The notes under the pieces are model-generated. The model ran no database searches and had not been told where the DNA came from. It worked only from the letters and a program-made list of their open reading frames with translations. Source: an uncultured Candidatus Melainabacteria bacterium (GTDB taxonomy: Bacteria > Cyanobacteriota > Vampirovibrionia > Gastranaerophilales > Gastranaerophilaceae). From it: 31,999 bases of DNA. The stretch spans positions 1 to 31,999 of the forward strand of contig CAKUXD010000021.1 of assembly GCA_934699705.1 (NCBI GenBank), in the 5' to 3' direction. This document shows positions 1-7,690 of the stretch, piece after piece (position 1 is the first letter of the stretch; each line of letters starts with the position of its first letter). The position numbers and the translations under genes were made by a program.

Positions 1-50
1 TTTATAGGACACATTTCTTCTACTTCTTTAGTGATTTGAATATCTTTCAT
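1..50 (-). CDS. N-terminal fragment of a leftward gene, product not identified
   Basis: Only the first 16 complete codons lie in the window, reading MKDIQITKEVEEMCPI. The start is supported by a strong ribosome site, GGAGGAAAC, directly before the ATG (complement of 51-59). The opening loosely recalls formate-tetrahydrofolate ligases, which often start with a short Asp-Ile-x-Ile stretch followed by a Pro-Ile pair, but sixteen residues are not enough for an assignment. The gene is divergent from the nucleotidyltransferase at 166, so 51-165 must hold both promoters. That stretch is very AT-rich and I could not pick convincing -35/-10 pairs. Confidence 0.6.
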   Translation of the reverse strand, partial: MKDIQITKEVEEMCPI

Positions 51-165
51 GTTTCCTCCAATAATATTCTTAACATTTATATTATATAACAAAAAAATTT
101 TTATACTTGTAACTACAATCTTTTTATGGTAACATTTGTAACAAGAGAATTTAGGAGATTTTATA

Positions 166-1230
166 ATGTATAAAGCAATGGTTATGTCTGCTGGGATTGG
201 CTCTAGGCTTGATCCACTTACAAAAAGTGTTCCAAAACCGCTTGTTCCTATTTGCAATAAGCCTGTTATGGATATTGTGTTAGAAAACTTAAAAGCTATT
301 GGTGTTAAAGATGTTGTCGCTAATACTTTTTACCTTGCAGAACAAATTGTCGCAAAGTATATTAAAAACGATTTAGGTATAAATTTTAATTATATTACAG
401 AAGAAACTCTTTCTGGTACTGCTGGCGGAGTTAAAAAATGTCAGTTCTTCTTTGAAGACGGTGAAGATTTTTTTGTACTTTCGGCTGATGGAGTTACAAA
501 TGCTGATTTAATGAAAGGTATGGAAATTCACAAAAAATCAGGCGCAATCGCTACAATTGGTGTTAAACCTGTAAAAGAAGAAGATATTCCGAATTTTGGT
601 GTTGTTGTTACAGATTCAAACGGATTTATTACGGAATTTCAAGAAAAACCTGCTATTAAAGATGCAAAAAGTAATTTGATTAATACTGGTATTTATATTT
701 TTAATTACAAAATTTTTGATTATATTCCAACTGGTGAATATTATGATTTTGCCAGAAATGTATTTCCAAAATTGTTGAACGATAAACAAATTAATGTGTT
801 CCCTGTTGATGAATATTGGTCAGATATTGGCTCTTTAGAACAATATAAACAAACTCATTGGGATTTATTTAATAATTTATTTACTTTTAAACACGATAAA
901 ATTGTTAAAACAGAAACAGGCAGTTATATTTCAGGCAAAAGTCATATTTCAAAAGGCGTTAAATTTATTGGTAATTCAGTTATTGGTGAAGAATGTTTTA
1001 TTGGTAAAAATGTTACTTTGGAAAATTGTATCCTTTGGGACGGAGTTGAAATTAAAGACGGCGTTCATATAAAAGATTGCGTTATTGCTTCAAATTCCCG
1101 CGTTGAAAGAAATTTAACCAATCATATAATTGGTCAAAATGAATTGGTTGTAAAATATCAAAGTAAACGTAAACGTAGAATTATAGCGTTAAAATTCTGG
1201 AAAAAAGTTTTTGGATTTTTGGGTAAATAA
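166..1230 (+). CDS. Sugar-1-phosphate nucleotidyltransferase (mannose-1-phosphate guanylyltransferase-like)
   Basis: Likely transfers a nucleotide to a sugar 1-phosphate, making an activated sugar for surface polysaccharides or glycoconjugates in the cytoplasm. Residues 4-30 carry the family signature (AGIGSRLDPLTKSVPKPLVPI), with the Gly-rich loop and the PKPL lysine. SADG near residue 105 fits the metal-binding Asp region, and FQEKP near 160 is the usual sugar-site motif. From about residue 250 to 325 there are repeated I/V-G-x-x hexapeptides (SHISKGVKFIGNSVIGE style), a left-handed beta-helix tail seen in GMPP and related enzymes. Length 354 aa is normal for this architecture. The ATG is preceded by AGGAG nine bases upstream. 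GMP, TTP or UTP specificity cannot be read from the sequence. It is transcribed toward pgk and the two share the hairpin at 1242-1272. Confidence 0.87.
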   Translation: MYKAMVMSAGIGSRLDPLTKSVPKPLVPICNKPVMDIVLENLKAIGVKDVVANTFYLAEQIVAKYIKNDLGINFNYITEETLSGTAGGVKKCQFFFEDGEDFFVLSADGVTNADLMKGMEIHKKSGAIATIGVKPVKEEDIPNFGVVVTDSNGFITEFQEKPAIKDAKSNLINTGIYIFNYKIFDYIPTGEYYDFARNVFPKLLNDKQINVFPVDEYWSDIGSLEQYKQTHWDLFNNLFTFKHDKIVKTETGSYISGKSHISKGVKFIGNSVIGEECFIGKNVTLENCILWDGVEIKDGVHIKDCVIASNSRVERNLTNHIIGQNELVVKYQSKRKRRIIALKFWKKVFGFLGK

Positions 1231-1241
1231 TTTTTTTATTT

Positions 1242-1272
1242 AAAAGGGCGGAGCTGAAAGCTCCGCCCTTTT
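1242..1272. terminator. Bidirectional intrinsic terminator between convergent genes
   Basis: A perfect 13-bp stem (AAAAGGGCGGAGC at 1242-1254 with its complement at 1260-1272) closes a TGAAA loop. It has a GC-rich core, A-tract on the left and T-tract on the right, so it can stop transcription both from the nucleotidyltransferase (ends 1230) and from pgk (ends 1300 on the minus strand). Confidence 0.9.
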
Positions 1273-1299
1273 AACTTTTTAGCATATATTAATTTAAAA

Positions 1300-2514
1300 T
1301 TATGCTTCATCTAAAGCTGCAACGCCTGGTAATACTTTACCTTCGATAAATTCTAGTGAAGCACCGCCACCTGTTGATACGTGAGTGAAGTCTTCAGCTT
1401 TGAAGAATTTCTTAGCTGCAGAAACAGAATCACCACCGCCAATAACTGATGTAGCACCGTTTTTAGTTGCTTCAACAATATCTTTAAGAATTGATTTTGT
1501 GCCTTCTGCAAATTTAGGATTTTCAAAAGCGCCAACAGGACCGTTCATAAGAATAGTTTTAGAAGATTTGATAACTTCTGCAAAGGCTTTTTGTGAATCA
1601 GGACCTGCATCAACACCTTCAAAACCTTCTGGAATGTTGTTAATATCTACAACTTTGTTTGTGCCGTTACCAGAAAAGTCATCTGTAACCAAAACATCTG
1701 TTGCCATAACAAGTTTAACGCCTTTTTCTTGAGCTTTCTTTTCGATTGCTTTTGCAACTTCTAATTGGTCATCTTCGCAAATTGAATTACCGATGTTTCC
1801 ACCGTTAGCTTTTACGAATGTGTAAGCCATACCACCACCGATAATCATGTTATCAACTTTGTCTAATAAGTTTTCTAAAACACCGATTTTTGAAGAAACT
1901 TTTGCACCGCCAACAACTGCTGTGAATGGTCTTGTTGGGTTATCTAATGCTTGTGATAAACATCTGATTTCTTTTTCCATTAATAAACCTGAAACTGCAG
2001 GTTTAAGAATTTTTGCTAATTTTGCAGTTGAAGTATGATTTCTGTGAGCTGCACCGAATGCGTCGTTTACATAGAAATCACCAAGTTTTGCAAGTTCTTC
2101 TGCAAATGTCATATCGTCATCTTTTGCTTCTTCAGCCTTGTAATAACGAATATTTTGTAATAATGCAACTTGACCGTCTTGTAAGTTTTCTAATTCTTTA
2201 TCTGCGCCTTCGCCAACAGGTGATTTTACAAATAATACGTCTTGTCCTAAAACTTTTGACATATATTTTGCAACTGGTTCTAATGACAAATCTTCTAAAG
2301 TTTGACCTTCTTTAAGTTTTTGAGGTCTGCCTAAGTGTGCCATTAAAATAATTTTTGCACCTTTTTCTTGTAAGAATTTTACTGTTGGTAAAATTGCTTG
2401 AATTCTAGTGTCGTCTGTTACGTTTTTATCAGCGTCTAGTGGAACGTTGATATCAACTCTAACTAAGGCTCTTTTGCCTTTAACGTCGCCTAAATCTTTG
2501 ATTGATTTTTTCAT
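1300..2514 (-). CDS. pgk: Phosphoglycerate kinase
   Basis: Catalyses reversible phosphate transfer between 1,3-bisphosphoglycerate and ADP, the first ATP-yielding step of glycolysis, in the cytosol. Family landmarks are in order: VRVDINVPL near residue 18 (substrate-binding Asp/Asn), the HLGRP motif near 60, the basic NDAFGAAHRNHTST segment near 150, GGAKVSSKI near 203, GGGMAYTF near 227, NGPVGAFE near 325, and the nucleotide-loop GGGDSVSAAKKF and STGGGASLEF near the C-terminus. At 404 aa it is a complete two-domain enzyme. The ATG has AAAGGAGAT about six bases upstream, a strong ribosome site fitting high expression. It is divergent from the kinase gene at 2680 and converges on the upstream gene through a shared terminator, so it is probably monocistronic. 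Confidence 0.98.
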   Translation of the reverse strand: MKKSIKDLGDVKGKRALVRVDINVPLDADKNVTDDTRIQAILPTVKFLQEKGAKIILMAHLGRPQKLKEGQTLEDLSLEPVAKYMSKVLGQDVLFVKSPVGEGADKELENLQDGQVALLQNIRYYKAEEAKDDDMTFAEELAKLGDFYVNDAFGAAHRNHTSTAKLAKILKPAVSGLLMEKEIRCLSQALDNPTRPFTAVVGGAKVSSKIGVLENLLDKVDNMIIGGGMAYTFVKANGGNIGNSICEDDQLEVAKAIEKKAQEKGVKLVMATDVLVTDDFSGNGTNKVVDINNIPEGFEGVDAGPDSQKAFAEVIKSSKTILMNGPVGAFENPKFAEGTKSILKDIVEATKNGATSVIGGGDSVSAAKKFFKAEDFTHVSTGGGASLEFIEGKVLPGVAALDEA

Positions 2515-2612
2515 GTTTTATCTCCTTTTGTGTTTACAAAAATTTTATTATCTGCATTCTTATTTTAATCTACACAAAATTTTAAGTAAAGTATTAAAAT
2601 TTTTTCATAATA

Positions 2613-2642
2613 TTGAAAAATTTCTAATGTTTAAAGTAAAAT
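2613..2642 (+). promoter_or_regulatory. Candidate sigma70-type promoter for the kinase gene at 2680
   Basis: TTGAAA at 2613-2618 and TAAAAT at 2637-2642 are separated by 18 bases. The predicted start is near 2649, giving a roughly 30-nt leader. This is a sequence match only, in AT-rich DNA where chance matches are common. Confidence 0.45.
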
Positions 2643-2679
2643 ATTTATAAAGAGCCGATGATAGCATGGGATTAAAAGA

Positions 2680-3507
2680 ATGGACGATTTATTAACTGGT
2701 TATAATTTTTATTCAAGTGGACGCGACATGGAAATGATTACAAAAATCGTGGACACGCTTAAAGAAATTCTTGAGTTTGACAAGCAACAAACTCAACCGT
2801 TGTTTTTAAGAACAACAGATAATTTTATTATGAGTATTGCAAGAAAAGTTGTTGAAGAAAAGAAAAAAACTTTTTTAATTGCTATTACAGGCGAAAGTGC
2901 TTCTGGGAAAACCGTTTTTGTTGATAATACAACACACGCTTGTGTAAAAGATTCAAGAGAAGGGTTTTATACAGTAATTCGCCAAGATGATTATTACAAA
3001 GATACTTCTAAAGAGCTTAAAGAAGCTGGAAGTTATGAAGAATTATTTAAAACTGGCTTCAGTTTTGACACTCCTGATGTTATTAATTTACAACTAATGC
3101 GAGAACATTTGCTTGCCTTGAAAGAAGGAAAAGAAATTGTTTCCCCTCGTTACAATTTTGTAACTTGTGAATCTACACCTGATGGAGATGTTAAAAAACC
3201 TGCTAAAATAATATTAACAGAAGGTTTATATGTTTTGAATGAACAAGTTCGAGATATTATGGACGTAAAGGTTTATGTGTTTACTCCATTAGAAGTTTTA
3301 AAGGACAGATGGTATAAACGAGCTGAAAGTCGTGGTAAAACTGGTGAAGCGGCAGATTTGCAATTTAAAGATGTAAATAAAACAGCTCAACAATATATCA
3401 GACCTACATATCCAATTGCAGACGTTATTATCAACGGTCTTGTTTCTCAGGAGTATATTGTAGAAATTACTGACAAGATTTTTAATTCAATTAAAGCCTT
3501 GTTTTAA
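2680..3507 (+). CDS. Uridine kinase/phosphoribulokinase-family P-loop kinase
   Basis: A cytosolic small-molecule kinase. The Walker A loop GESASGKT is at residues 71-78, followed by RQDDYYKDTS around 105-115 (the Asp-Asp-Tyr-Tyr substrate motif of uridine kinases), SFDTPD near 128, PRYNF near 155, and LTEGLYVL near 183, matching the Walker B-like E-G region of the family. A lid-like segment with KDRWYKRAESRGKTGEA follows. It carries about 60 residues before the kinase core that typical uridine kinases (about 210 aa) lack. Starts: ATG 2680 has no clear ribosome site, and internal Mets occur at residues 17 and 19. The substrate may be uridine/cytidine or another sugar, and the extension makes orthology to udk uncertain. 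It is followed after 18 bases by a methyltransferase gene, probably co-transcribed. Confidence 0.78.
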   Translation: MDDLLTGYNFYSSGRDMEMITKIVDTLKEILEFDKQQTQPLFLRTTDNFIMSIARKVVEEKKKTFLIAITGESASGKTVFVDNTTHACVKDSREGFYTVIRQDDYYKDTSKELKEAGSYEELFKTGFSFDTPDVINLQLMREHLLALKEGKEIVSPRYNFVTCESTPDGDVKKPAKIILTEGLYVLNEQVRDIMDVKVYVFTPLEVLKDRWYKRAESRGKTGEAADLQFKDVNKTAQQYIRPTYPIADVIINGLVSQEYIVEITDKIFNSIKALF

Positions 3508-3525
3508 ATAATATTTTTTAGAAAA

Positions 3526-4299
3526 ATGACAAACGAAAATTTAAAAACAATACAAAAACGTGATATTGAAAAATATTCTCGTGATTATTTAAACTCAAAG
3601 TTTGAATCGGTTATGGTGTATTATCGCAGAAAAAAGGTGCTTGAGTTTTTAAATAAATATAACCCTCAAAAAATATTAGAAATTGGAAGTGGTATTCAGT
3701 CTATATTTGATTTTTATACAGATTATAAAGAATTTACTGTGGTTGAACCATCTTCAGTATTTTGTGAATCTGTTAAAAAATCGAAGTTTTATAATAATAG
3801 AGTAAATATTATAAATGATTTTTTTGAAAATAAAATTGAGATTTTAAAACAACAAAAGTACGATTTTATAATATTATCAAGTCTGTTGCATGAAATTCAA
3901 AATTCGACAGAGTTTTTAAAAAATATTTATGAGTTATGTGATGACAAAACAATTTTACATGTTAATGTACCAAATTCGGAGTCGTTTCATTTATTATGGG
4001 CATATAAGTCAGGCTTAATAAATCGTATTGGTGATTTAACACAAACAGCAATTCATTTGCAACAAAATTCAATTTATAACTTAATAACCCTTGAAAGTTT
4101 TATTGAGTCTTGTGGTTTTTGTGTGTTAGAAAAAGGTTCTTTTTTTATAAAACCATTTAACCATACAAAGATGTTTGATTGTGTTGAAAAAAATATTATT
4201 GACAGCGAACTGCTAAATGGTTTGTATGATTTAACTGATTATTTTCCAAACAATGGTGCTGAAATTTTTGTAAATTGTAAGGTTTGTCCTAACGGGTAG
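3526..4299 (+). CDS. Class I SAM-dependent methyltransferase, substrate unknown
   Basis: Residues about 49-57 (ILEIGSGIQ) form the Gly-rich SAM-binding motif I. VVEPS around residue 71 ends strand 2 with the acidic residue expected to bind the ribose hydroxyls, and FIILSSLLHEIQN near 115 matches motif IV/post-motif of methyltransferases acting on small molecules or sugars. The C-terminal third (after about residue 165) has no recognised motif and may be substrate-specific. No signal peptide, so cytosolic. It follows the kinase with an 18-nt gap and is probably in its operon. There is no terminator-like hairpin right after it. Low GC like the neighbours. Specific substrate cannot be inferred; glycan or lipid-precursor methylation is possible given nearby envelope genes. 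Confidence 0.8.
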   Translation: MTNENLKTIQKRDIEKYSRDYLNSKFESVMVYYRRKKVLEFLNKYNPQKILEIGSGIQSIFDFYTDYKEFTVVEPSSVFCESVKKSKFYNNRVNIINDFFENKIEILKQQKYDFIILSSLLHEIQNSTEFLKNIYELCDDKTILHVNVPNSESFHLLWAYKSGLINRIGDLTQTAIHLQQNSIYNLITLESFIESCGFCVLEKGSFFIKPFNHTKMFDCVEKNIIDSELLNGLYDLTDYFPNNGAEIFVNCKVCPNG

Positions 4300-4381
4300 A
4301 TAATTTTGTTAAGCAAAGGTGCGCATAATAAAGAAATGGTAGTTTTTGTAGTAATAACAAAAAATCATATATTTTGACTAT

Positions 4382-4409
4382 TTGAATTTTTTAAAAATAT
4401 TATTATACT
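4382..4409 (+). promoter_or_regulatory. Candidate promoter giving a leaderless mRNA
   Basis: TTGAAT at 4382-4387 and TATACT at 4404-4409, spacer 16. Six bases follow the -10 before the ATG at 4416, so transcription would begin at or within a base or two of the start codon. There is no ribosome site before that ATG. The same layout recurs at 14897-14926, 15324-15351 and 18141-18169. Confidence 0.5.
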
Positions 4410-4415
4410 AAAGCT

Positions 4416-4991
4416 ATGAAAAGATTATTCATAGCTTTTATTGTTTTAACATTTTTATCAGTTGTAACCGCAAAGGCTGATGACTTGATTTTGCGCGGAT
4501 ATGACGGAATTGAAGTCCCTGTTGGAACGCTTATTCAGGTGATAAACTTACGCGAATTTTCAACAAGATATTGCGACGATACAACTAGGGTTTCTTTTGC
4601 CGCGACAAATGATACTTTTATGCAGGAAACAAAAATAATCCCTTCTGGCACTCGTTTTGACGGATTTATTGAAAAGATGAATGAGCCAATTGTTGGTACA
4701 AACGCATCAATGGTTGTAAAAATTACTAAAATGACACTTCCTGACGGATTTGAAATTCCGATGAGAGGGTATATTTACACAAATAATAAAAATTTAATCG
4801 GCGGTGGAATGACTGAACCTGCGGTTTGGCGTAAAGCTCCGCATTATCAAGATGGTTTAGGTATTGGTACATTAAAATATGTACCAGGAGCTGCCAGAAA
4901 AATGGGCGAACACCTTACCGTTGCTGCGGGTGCTGAACTTTTAATAGTTCTTTCTTCACCTGCGTGGATTACACATACCTTAACAAATTGA
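4416..4991 (+). CDS. Exported protein with a VirB10/TrbI-like beta domain, function unknown
   Basis: Residues 1-22 form a Sec signal peptide: basic start MKR, hydrophobic FIAFIVLTFLSVV and an AKA-D cleavage site. The mature part holds the pattern VPVGTLIQVINLREF ... IIPSGTRFDGFI ... TKMTLPDGFEIPMRGYI, the same spacing of 'pro-gly-thr turn, strand, long insert, strand' seen in the next gene and resembling the C-terminal beta-barrel fold of TrbI/VirB10-type proteins. It is therefore a probable paralogue of the protein at 5052. It is 191 aa, probably periplasmic or outer-membrane associated. It has no glycine-zipper segment, unlike its neighbour. No conjugation or secretion genes lie nearby, so a T4SS role is not suggested. 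Start chosen at the only ATG before the signal peptide. Confidence 0.7.
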   Translation: MKRLFIAFIVLTFLSVVTAKADDLILRGYDGIEVPVGTLIQVINLREFSTRYCDDTTRVSFAATNDTFMQETKIIPSGTRFDGFIEKMNEPIVGTNASMVVKITKMTLPDGFEIPMRGYIYTNNKNLIGGGMTEPAVWRKAPHYQDGLGIGTLKYVPGAARKMGEHLTVAAGAELLIVLSSPAWITHTLTN

Positions 4992-5051
4992 CAAGATTAA
5001 TAAACATAATTTAAAATATAATTGTCGTACTGTAAATAAGGAATAGTGGAT

Positions 5052-5759
5052 ATGAAAAGAATAGTTGCAATAACAATGTGTGCTACATTATTGTCAATAA
5101 ATGTAACATTTGCAGCTTCAAATTATAATTTTAATTCAAACGGCTCGCAAACTTATACTGGGCAACCGTTAAGAGGTCATTTGGTAAGTGTTCCAGCTGG
5201 TTCGGTTGTACCTGTTGTAACAACAAGAGAAATTGGCTCTGAATCTTTAACTCAAGGACAAAGAGTGGATTTAGCAATGGGTTCTGATTTTTATTATGAT
5301 GGACAATTAATTGCACCCGCAGGAAGTATCGTTACTGGTACTGCAACAGTTGTAAAAAGTGCAAATCACGGTTCAACAAACGGAAAATTAAAAATAACTT
5401 TCACTCAAATAACAACTCCACAAGGCGTTCAAATCCCAATTACAGGAGTTATTAAAACAAATGACGGTACTGGACTACTTGTTGGCGGTACAAAAATGGA
5501 CGTTACAAAAGAATATGCAAAAGATATGGCAGTAGGTTCAGCTGCTGGCGCATTGTCAGGGGTTGTGTTTGGCGCATTGGCTGGCGGAAGTGTTGGAAAA
5601 GGCGCAGCTCTCGGTACTGCAGTTGGTGCTGGTGGCGGTCTTGTTAAATCTTTATGGGATAAAGGAAACGGCGTTTCTATCCCTGCAAATTCAACAATAG
5701 ATATAATTTTAACTCAACCGATTACAGTTAACCCTTCAGTTTATAGTTATGAAGAATAG
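5052..5759 (+). CDS. Exported glycine-zipper protein with a VirB10/TrbI-like beta domain
   Basis: A signal peptide (MKRIVAITMCATLLSINVTFAA) is followed by a beta-rich region with VPAGSVVPVVTTREI, LIAPAGSIVTGTATVV and ITTPQGVQIPITGVI, paralogous to the preceding gene. Residues about 155-200 form a glycine-zipper stretch (GSAAGALSGVVFGALAGG and GKGAALGTAVGAGGG), the kind that inserts in or spans a membrane. It ends with another beta turn, IPANSTIDIILTQPI. Start: a GTG six bases upstream is in frame, but the ATG at 5052 sits nine bases after AAGGA (5038-5042) and begins the signal peptide directly, so it is preferred. Length 235 aa. Likely a periplasmic/outer-membrane structural protein; its exact role is unknown. 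It lies just upstream of the TonB/ExbBD genes and may serve the same envelope machine. Confidence 0.72.
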   Translation: MKRIVAITMCATLLSINVTFAASNYNFNSNGSQTYTGQPLRGHLVSVPAGSVVPVVTTREIGSESLTQGQRVDLAMGSDFYYDGQLIAPAGSIVTGTATVVKSANHGSTNGKLKITFTQITTPQGVQIPITGVIKTNDGTGLLVGGTKMDVTKEYAKDMAVGSAAGALSGVVFGALAGGSVGKGAALGTAVGAGGGLVKSLWDKGNGVSIPANSTIDIILTQPITVNPSVYSYEE

Positions 5760-5842
5760 ATAATTGGGGAATAATTTTATTTTATATTTAAGAATAAAAC
5801 TATAATTAAAAGATAAAAAGTAAAAGAATGGGATATTAATAA

Positions 5843-6982
5843 ATGTCAATCTTGGGAAACATCAACAACATAATAGATGAAGACGATAGCAACAACGGCT
5901 ACACAACGCCCGCAGTAATAAGGGACGAAAATAATTACATATCGTTTAAAAAAGCGTTTGTAATGTCTATGATATTGCACCCAGCGGTGGTTGTGCTTAT
6001 TTGGATTGTTGCGATTGCATTAGCTTTGTTAGGCATAAATTTATTTATGTTTGACAAACCAAAACCAAAAATGAACGATATTGAGTTTGTTCTAGTTGAA
6101 AGAGAAGCAACTCCAATTAATAAAAATACAAGATATCGTGCAGATAAAAATTCTCGCGGTGGTGGGGTAAATGACCCTAAACGTAAGGTATCAATGCCTT
6201 CACCGAAACCTGCGAAAACACAAAAACCAAAACCTGCTTCAAGCGCTGGTAAAAAAGCTCCGACTAAAACTCCAGCAGTAGCACAAAAAACGGTTAAAAA
6301 ACCTTCTGCAAAGCCAGCTCATACATCTCCGAGTCCAGCGAAAAAGAATGTTTCACCAAAACCAGCACCTCCGAGTGTAAAACCGTCTGTTGCACCAAAA
6401 GCAGCACCTAAGGTTACAACTACACCAAAAACTGCATTTAACGTGCCAGTTCCGTCAAATACTTCAGCAGGAAAATTATCAACAGGTCCTGTTGGTGGCA
6501 CAGGTACTGCACATAAAGCGGCAGGTGGCGGATATTCACCAACACCTTCTTTAGCACCTACATACAGTAAATCTGGTTCTGGTTCAGGCGCAGGTTCAAG
6601 AGGTACTGCGGGTAGCAGAGGCGGTACTGGTAATTATGGAAATCCAAGTGGTGGTGGCGGAAGACCTGGTATTGATGCTATTGCAGAACCAGATTTCGGA
6701 CCATATATGAGAGATTTACAAAGTCGTATTAAACGAAATTGGGATCCGCCAAAAGGTAATGAAAGTAAACGTGTAGTCTTGTTATTCAAGATTGCAAAAG
6801 ACGGAAGATTGCTTTCTTGCAGTGTTTCTAAGTCATCAGGATTACCAGCTGCTGATAACGCGGCAATTAATGCAGTAAAATTAACTGCGCCATTCAGACC
6901 TCTACCTGCAAACTTCAGAGGCTCAAGCGTTGATATTCAATTTACTTTTGATTACAACGTATTCGGTGCAAGTTATAGATAA
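5843..6982 (+). CDS. TonB/TolA-family energy-transducing protein
   Basis: Links proton-motive force at the inner membrane to outer-membrane receptors. Residues 1-35 are cytoplasmic, longer than in classical TonB. One transmembrane helix spans about 38-65 and includes a His (SMILHPAVVVLIW), as in TonB/TolA anchors. Residues 105-195 are a Lys/Pro/Ala-rich periplasm-spanning segment (KPKPASSAGKK, KPAPPSVKPS), then a Gly/Ser-rich stretch at 200-270. The last 90 residues form a TonB C-terminal domain: LQSRIKRNWDPPKG, VVLLFKIAKDGRLLSCSVSKSSG, AAINAVKLTAPFRPLP. At 379 aa it is long because of the spacer. A weak TATAAT (5801-5806) lies upstream and no strong ribosome site is seen. Immediately followed by exbB and two exbD genes, it completes a TonB or Tol-type motor; which of the two cannot be decided. 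Confidence 0.88.
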   Translation: MSILGNINNIIDEDDSNNGYTTPAVIRDENNYISFKKAFVMSMILHPAVVVLIWIVAIALALLGINLFMFDKPKPKMNDIEFVLVEREATPINKNTRYRADKNSRGGGVNDPKRKVSMPSPKPAKTQKPKPASSAGKKAPTKTPAVAQKTVKKPSAKPAHTSPSPAKKNVSPKPAPPSVKPSVAPKAAPKVTTTPKTAFNVPVPSNTSAGKLSTGPVGGTGTAHKAAGGGYSPTPSLAPTYSKSGSGSGAGSRGTAGSRGGTGNYGNPSGGGGRPGIDAIAEPDFGPYMRDLQSRIKRNWDPPKGNESKRVVLLFKIAKDGRLLSCSVSKSSGLPAADNAAINAVKLTAPFRPLPANFRGSSVDIQFTFDYNVFGASYR

Positions 6983-7029
6983 AATTTAAAAAGTTAGTTA
7001 GTACAAAAATAAAGGAAAAGGACAAAAAC

Positions 7030-7677
7030 ATGGAATTACTTTTACATTCAATTCAATTAGACTGGCCAGTTTTAACTCCAATTTTGATTTGCTCAATCTT
7101 GGTTGTAGCTGTGGCTATTAACAGATACTCTTTTTATTCGCAAAATAAAAGAGATGTAGTTCAATTTATACCAAAATTGCAAAAAGAACTTGCAAAAGAA
7201 AATCTTTCTGGCGCACAAAATTTATCTATTCAATTAGGTGGTGTAATTGGTGAAGTTACAGAAGAAGCAGTTAGAATTTTATCAGAACAAAAAGTTGGTT
7301 TTTCTCGTTCGTTTGATATTGCTTCAGCTTTAGCAACAAGAAAATTAGAAAATCATTTAACAGTTTTAGGTACAATCGGCGGGGTTGCTCCATTTTTAGG
7401 GTTGTTCGGTACTGTTGTTAGAATTTTATATACTTTCCAAGATTTAGCAACTCAAGGTAATCAATCTGCTGCAGTTGCAATGGGTATTGGTTCAGCATTG
7501 ATTGCTACCGCTTTCGGTCTTGGTGTTGCGATTGTTGCAGTTATTTTCTATAACTATTTCCAATCAGTTGTTAAACACTACGAAGACGATTTCAATCTAA
7601 TTAAATTATTATTCTTGAGTTTTGTTGATTCAAATGATGACACAACAACTCAAACATCACAAAATATCGCTCTATAA
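7030..7677 (+). CDS. exbB: ExbB/TolQ proton-channel subunit
   Basis: Inner-membrane subunit of the proton-driven motor that powers TonB/TolA. Three hydrophobic segments are visible: about residues 12-32 (PVLTPILICSILVVAVAI), about 115-135 (TIGGVAPFLGLFGTVVRIL) and about 150-180 (AVAMGIGSALIATAFGLGVAIVAVIFY). The middle segment has the family core G-x-x-x-P-F-L-G-L-F-G-T-V, and the third has the conserved A-L-x-A-T-A-x-G-L. Length 215 aa is normal. Its ATG follows a purine-rich ribosome site (AAAGGAAAAGG). It sits 47 bases after the TonB-like gene and 13 bases before the first exbD, clearly one operon. Confidence 0.93.
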   Translation: MELLLHSIQLDWPVLTPILICSILVVAVAINRYSFYSQNKRDVVQFIPKLQKELAKENLSGAQNLSIQLGGVIGEVTEEAVRILSEQKVGFSRSFDIASALATRKLENHLTVLGTIGGVAPFLGLFGTVVRILYTFQDLATQGNQSAAVAMGIGSALIATAFGLGVAIVAVIFYNYFQSVVKHYEDDFNLIKLLFLSFVDSNDDTTTQTSQNIAL

Positions 7678-7690
7678 GGATAAATAAACG

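Noticed and set aside
1385..2315. Long opposite-strand reading frames within pgk (also within nrdJ, typA and SulP)
   Set aside because: They lie inside genes with clear family motifs and show no ribosome sites or recognisable domains.
2667..2696. Nine-codon upstream ORF overlapping the kinase start
   Set aside because: No ribosome site and only nine codons; probably chance.
4988..5022. TTGACA (4988-4993) and TATAAT (5017-5022) as promoter of the gene at 5052
   Set aside because: The 23-base spacer is too long for a normal promoter; the TATAAT alone remains possible.
5046..5051. GTG start two codons before the exported glycine-zipper gene
   Set aside because: It is only three bases from the ribosome site, whereas ATG 5052 has correct spacing and starts the signal peptide.
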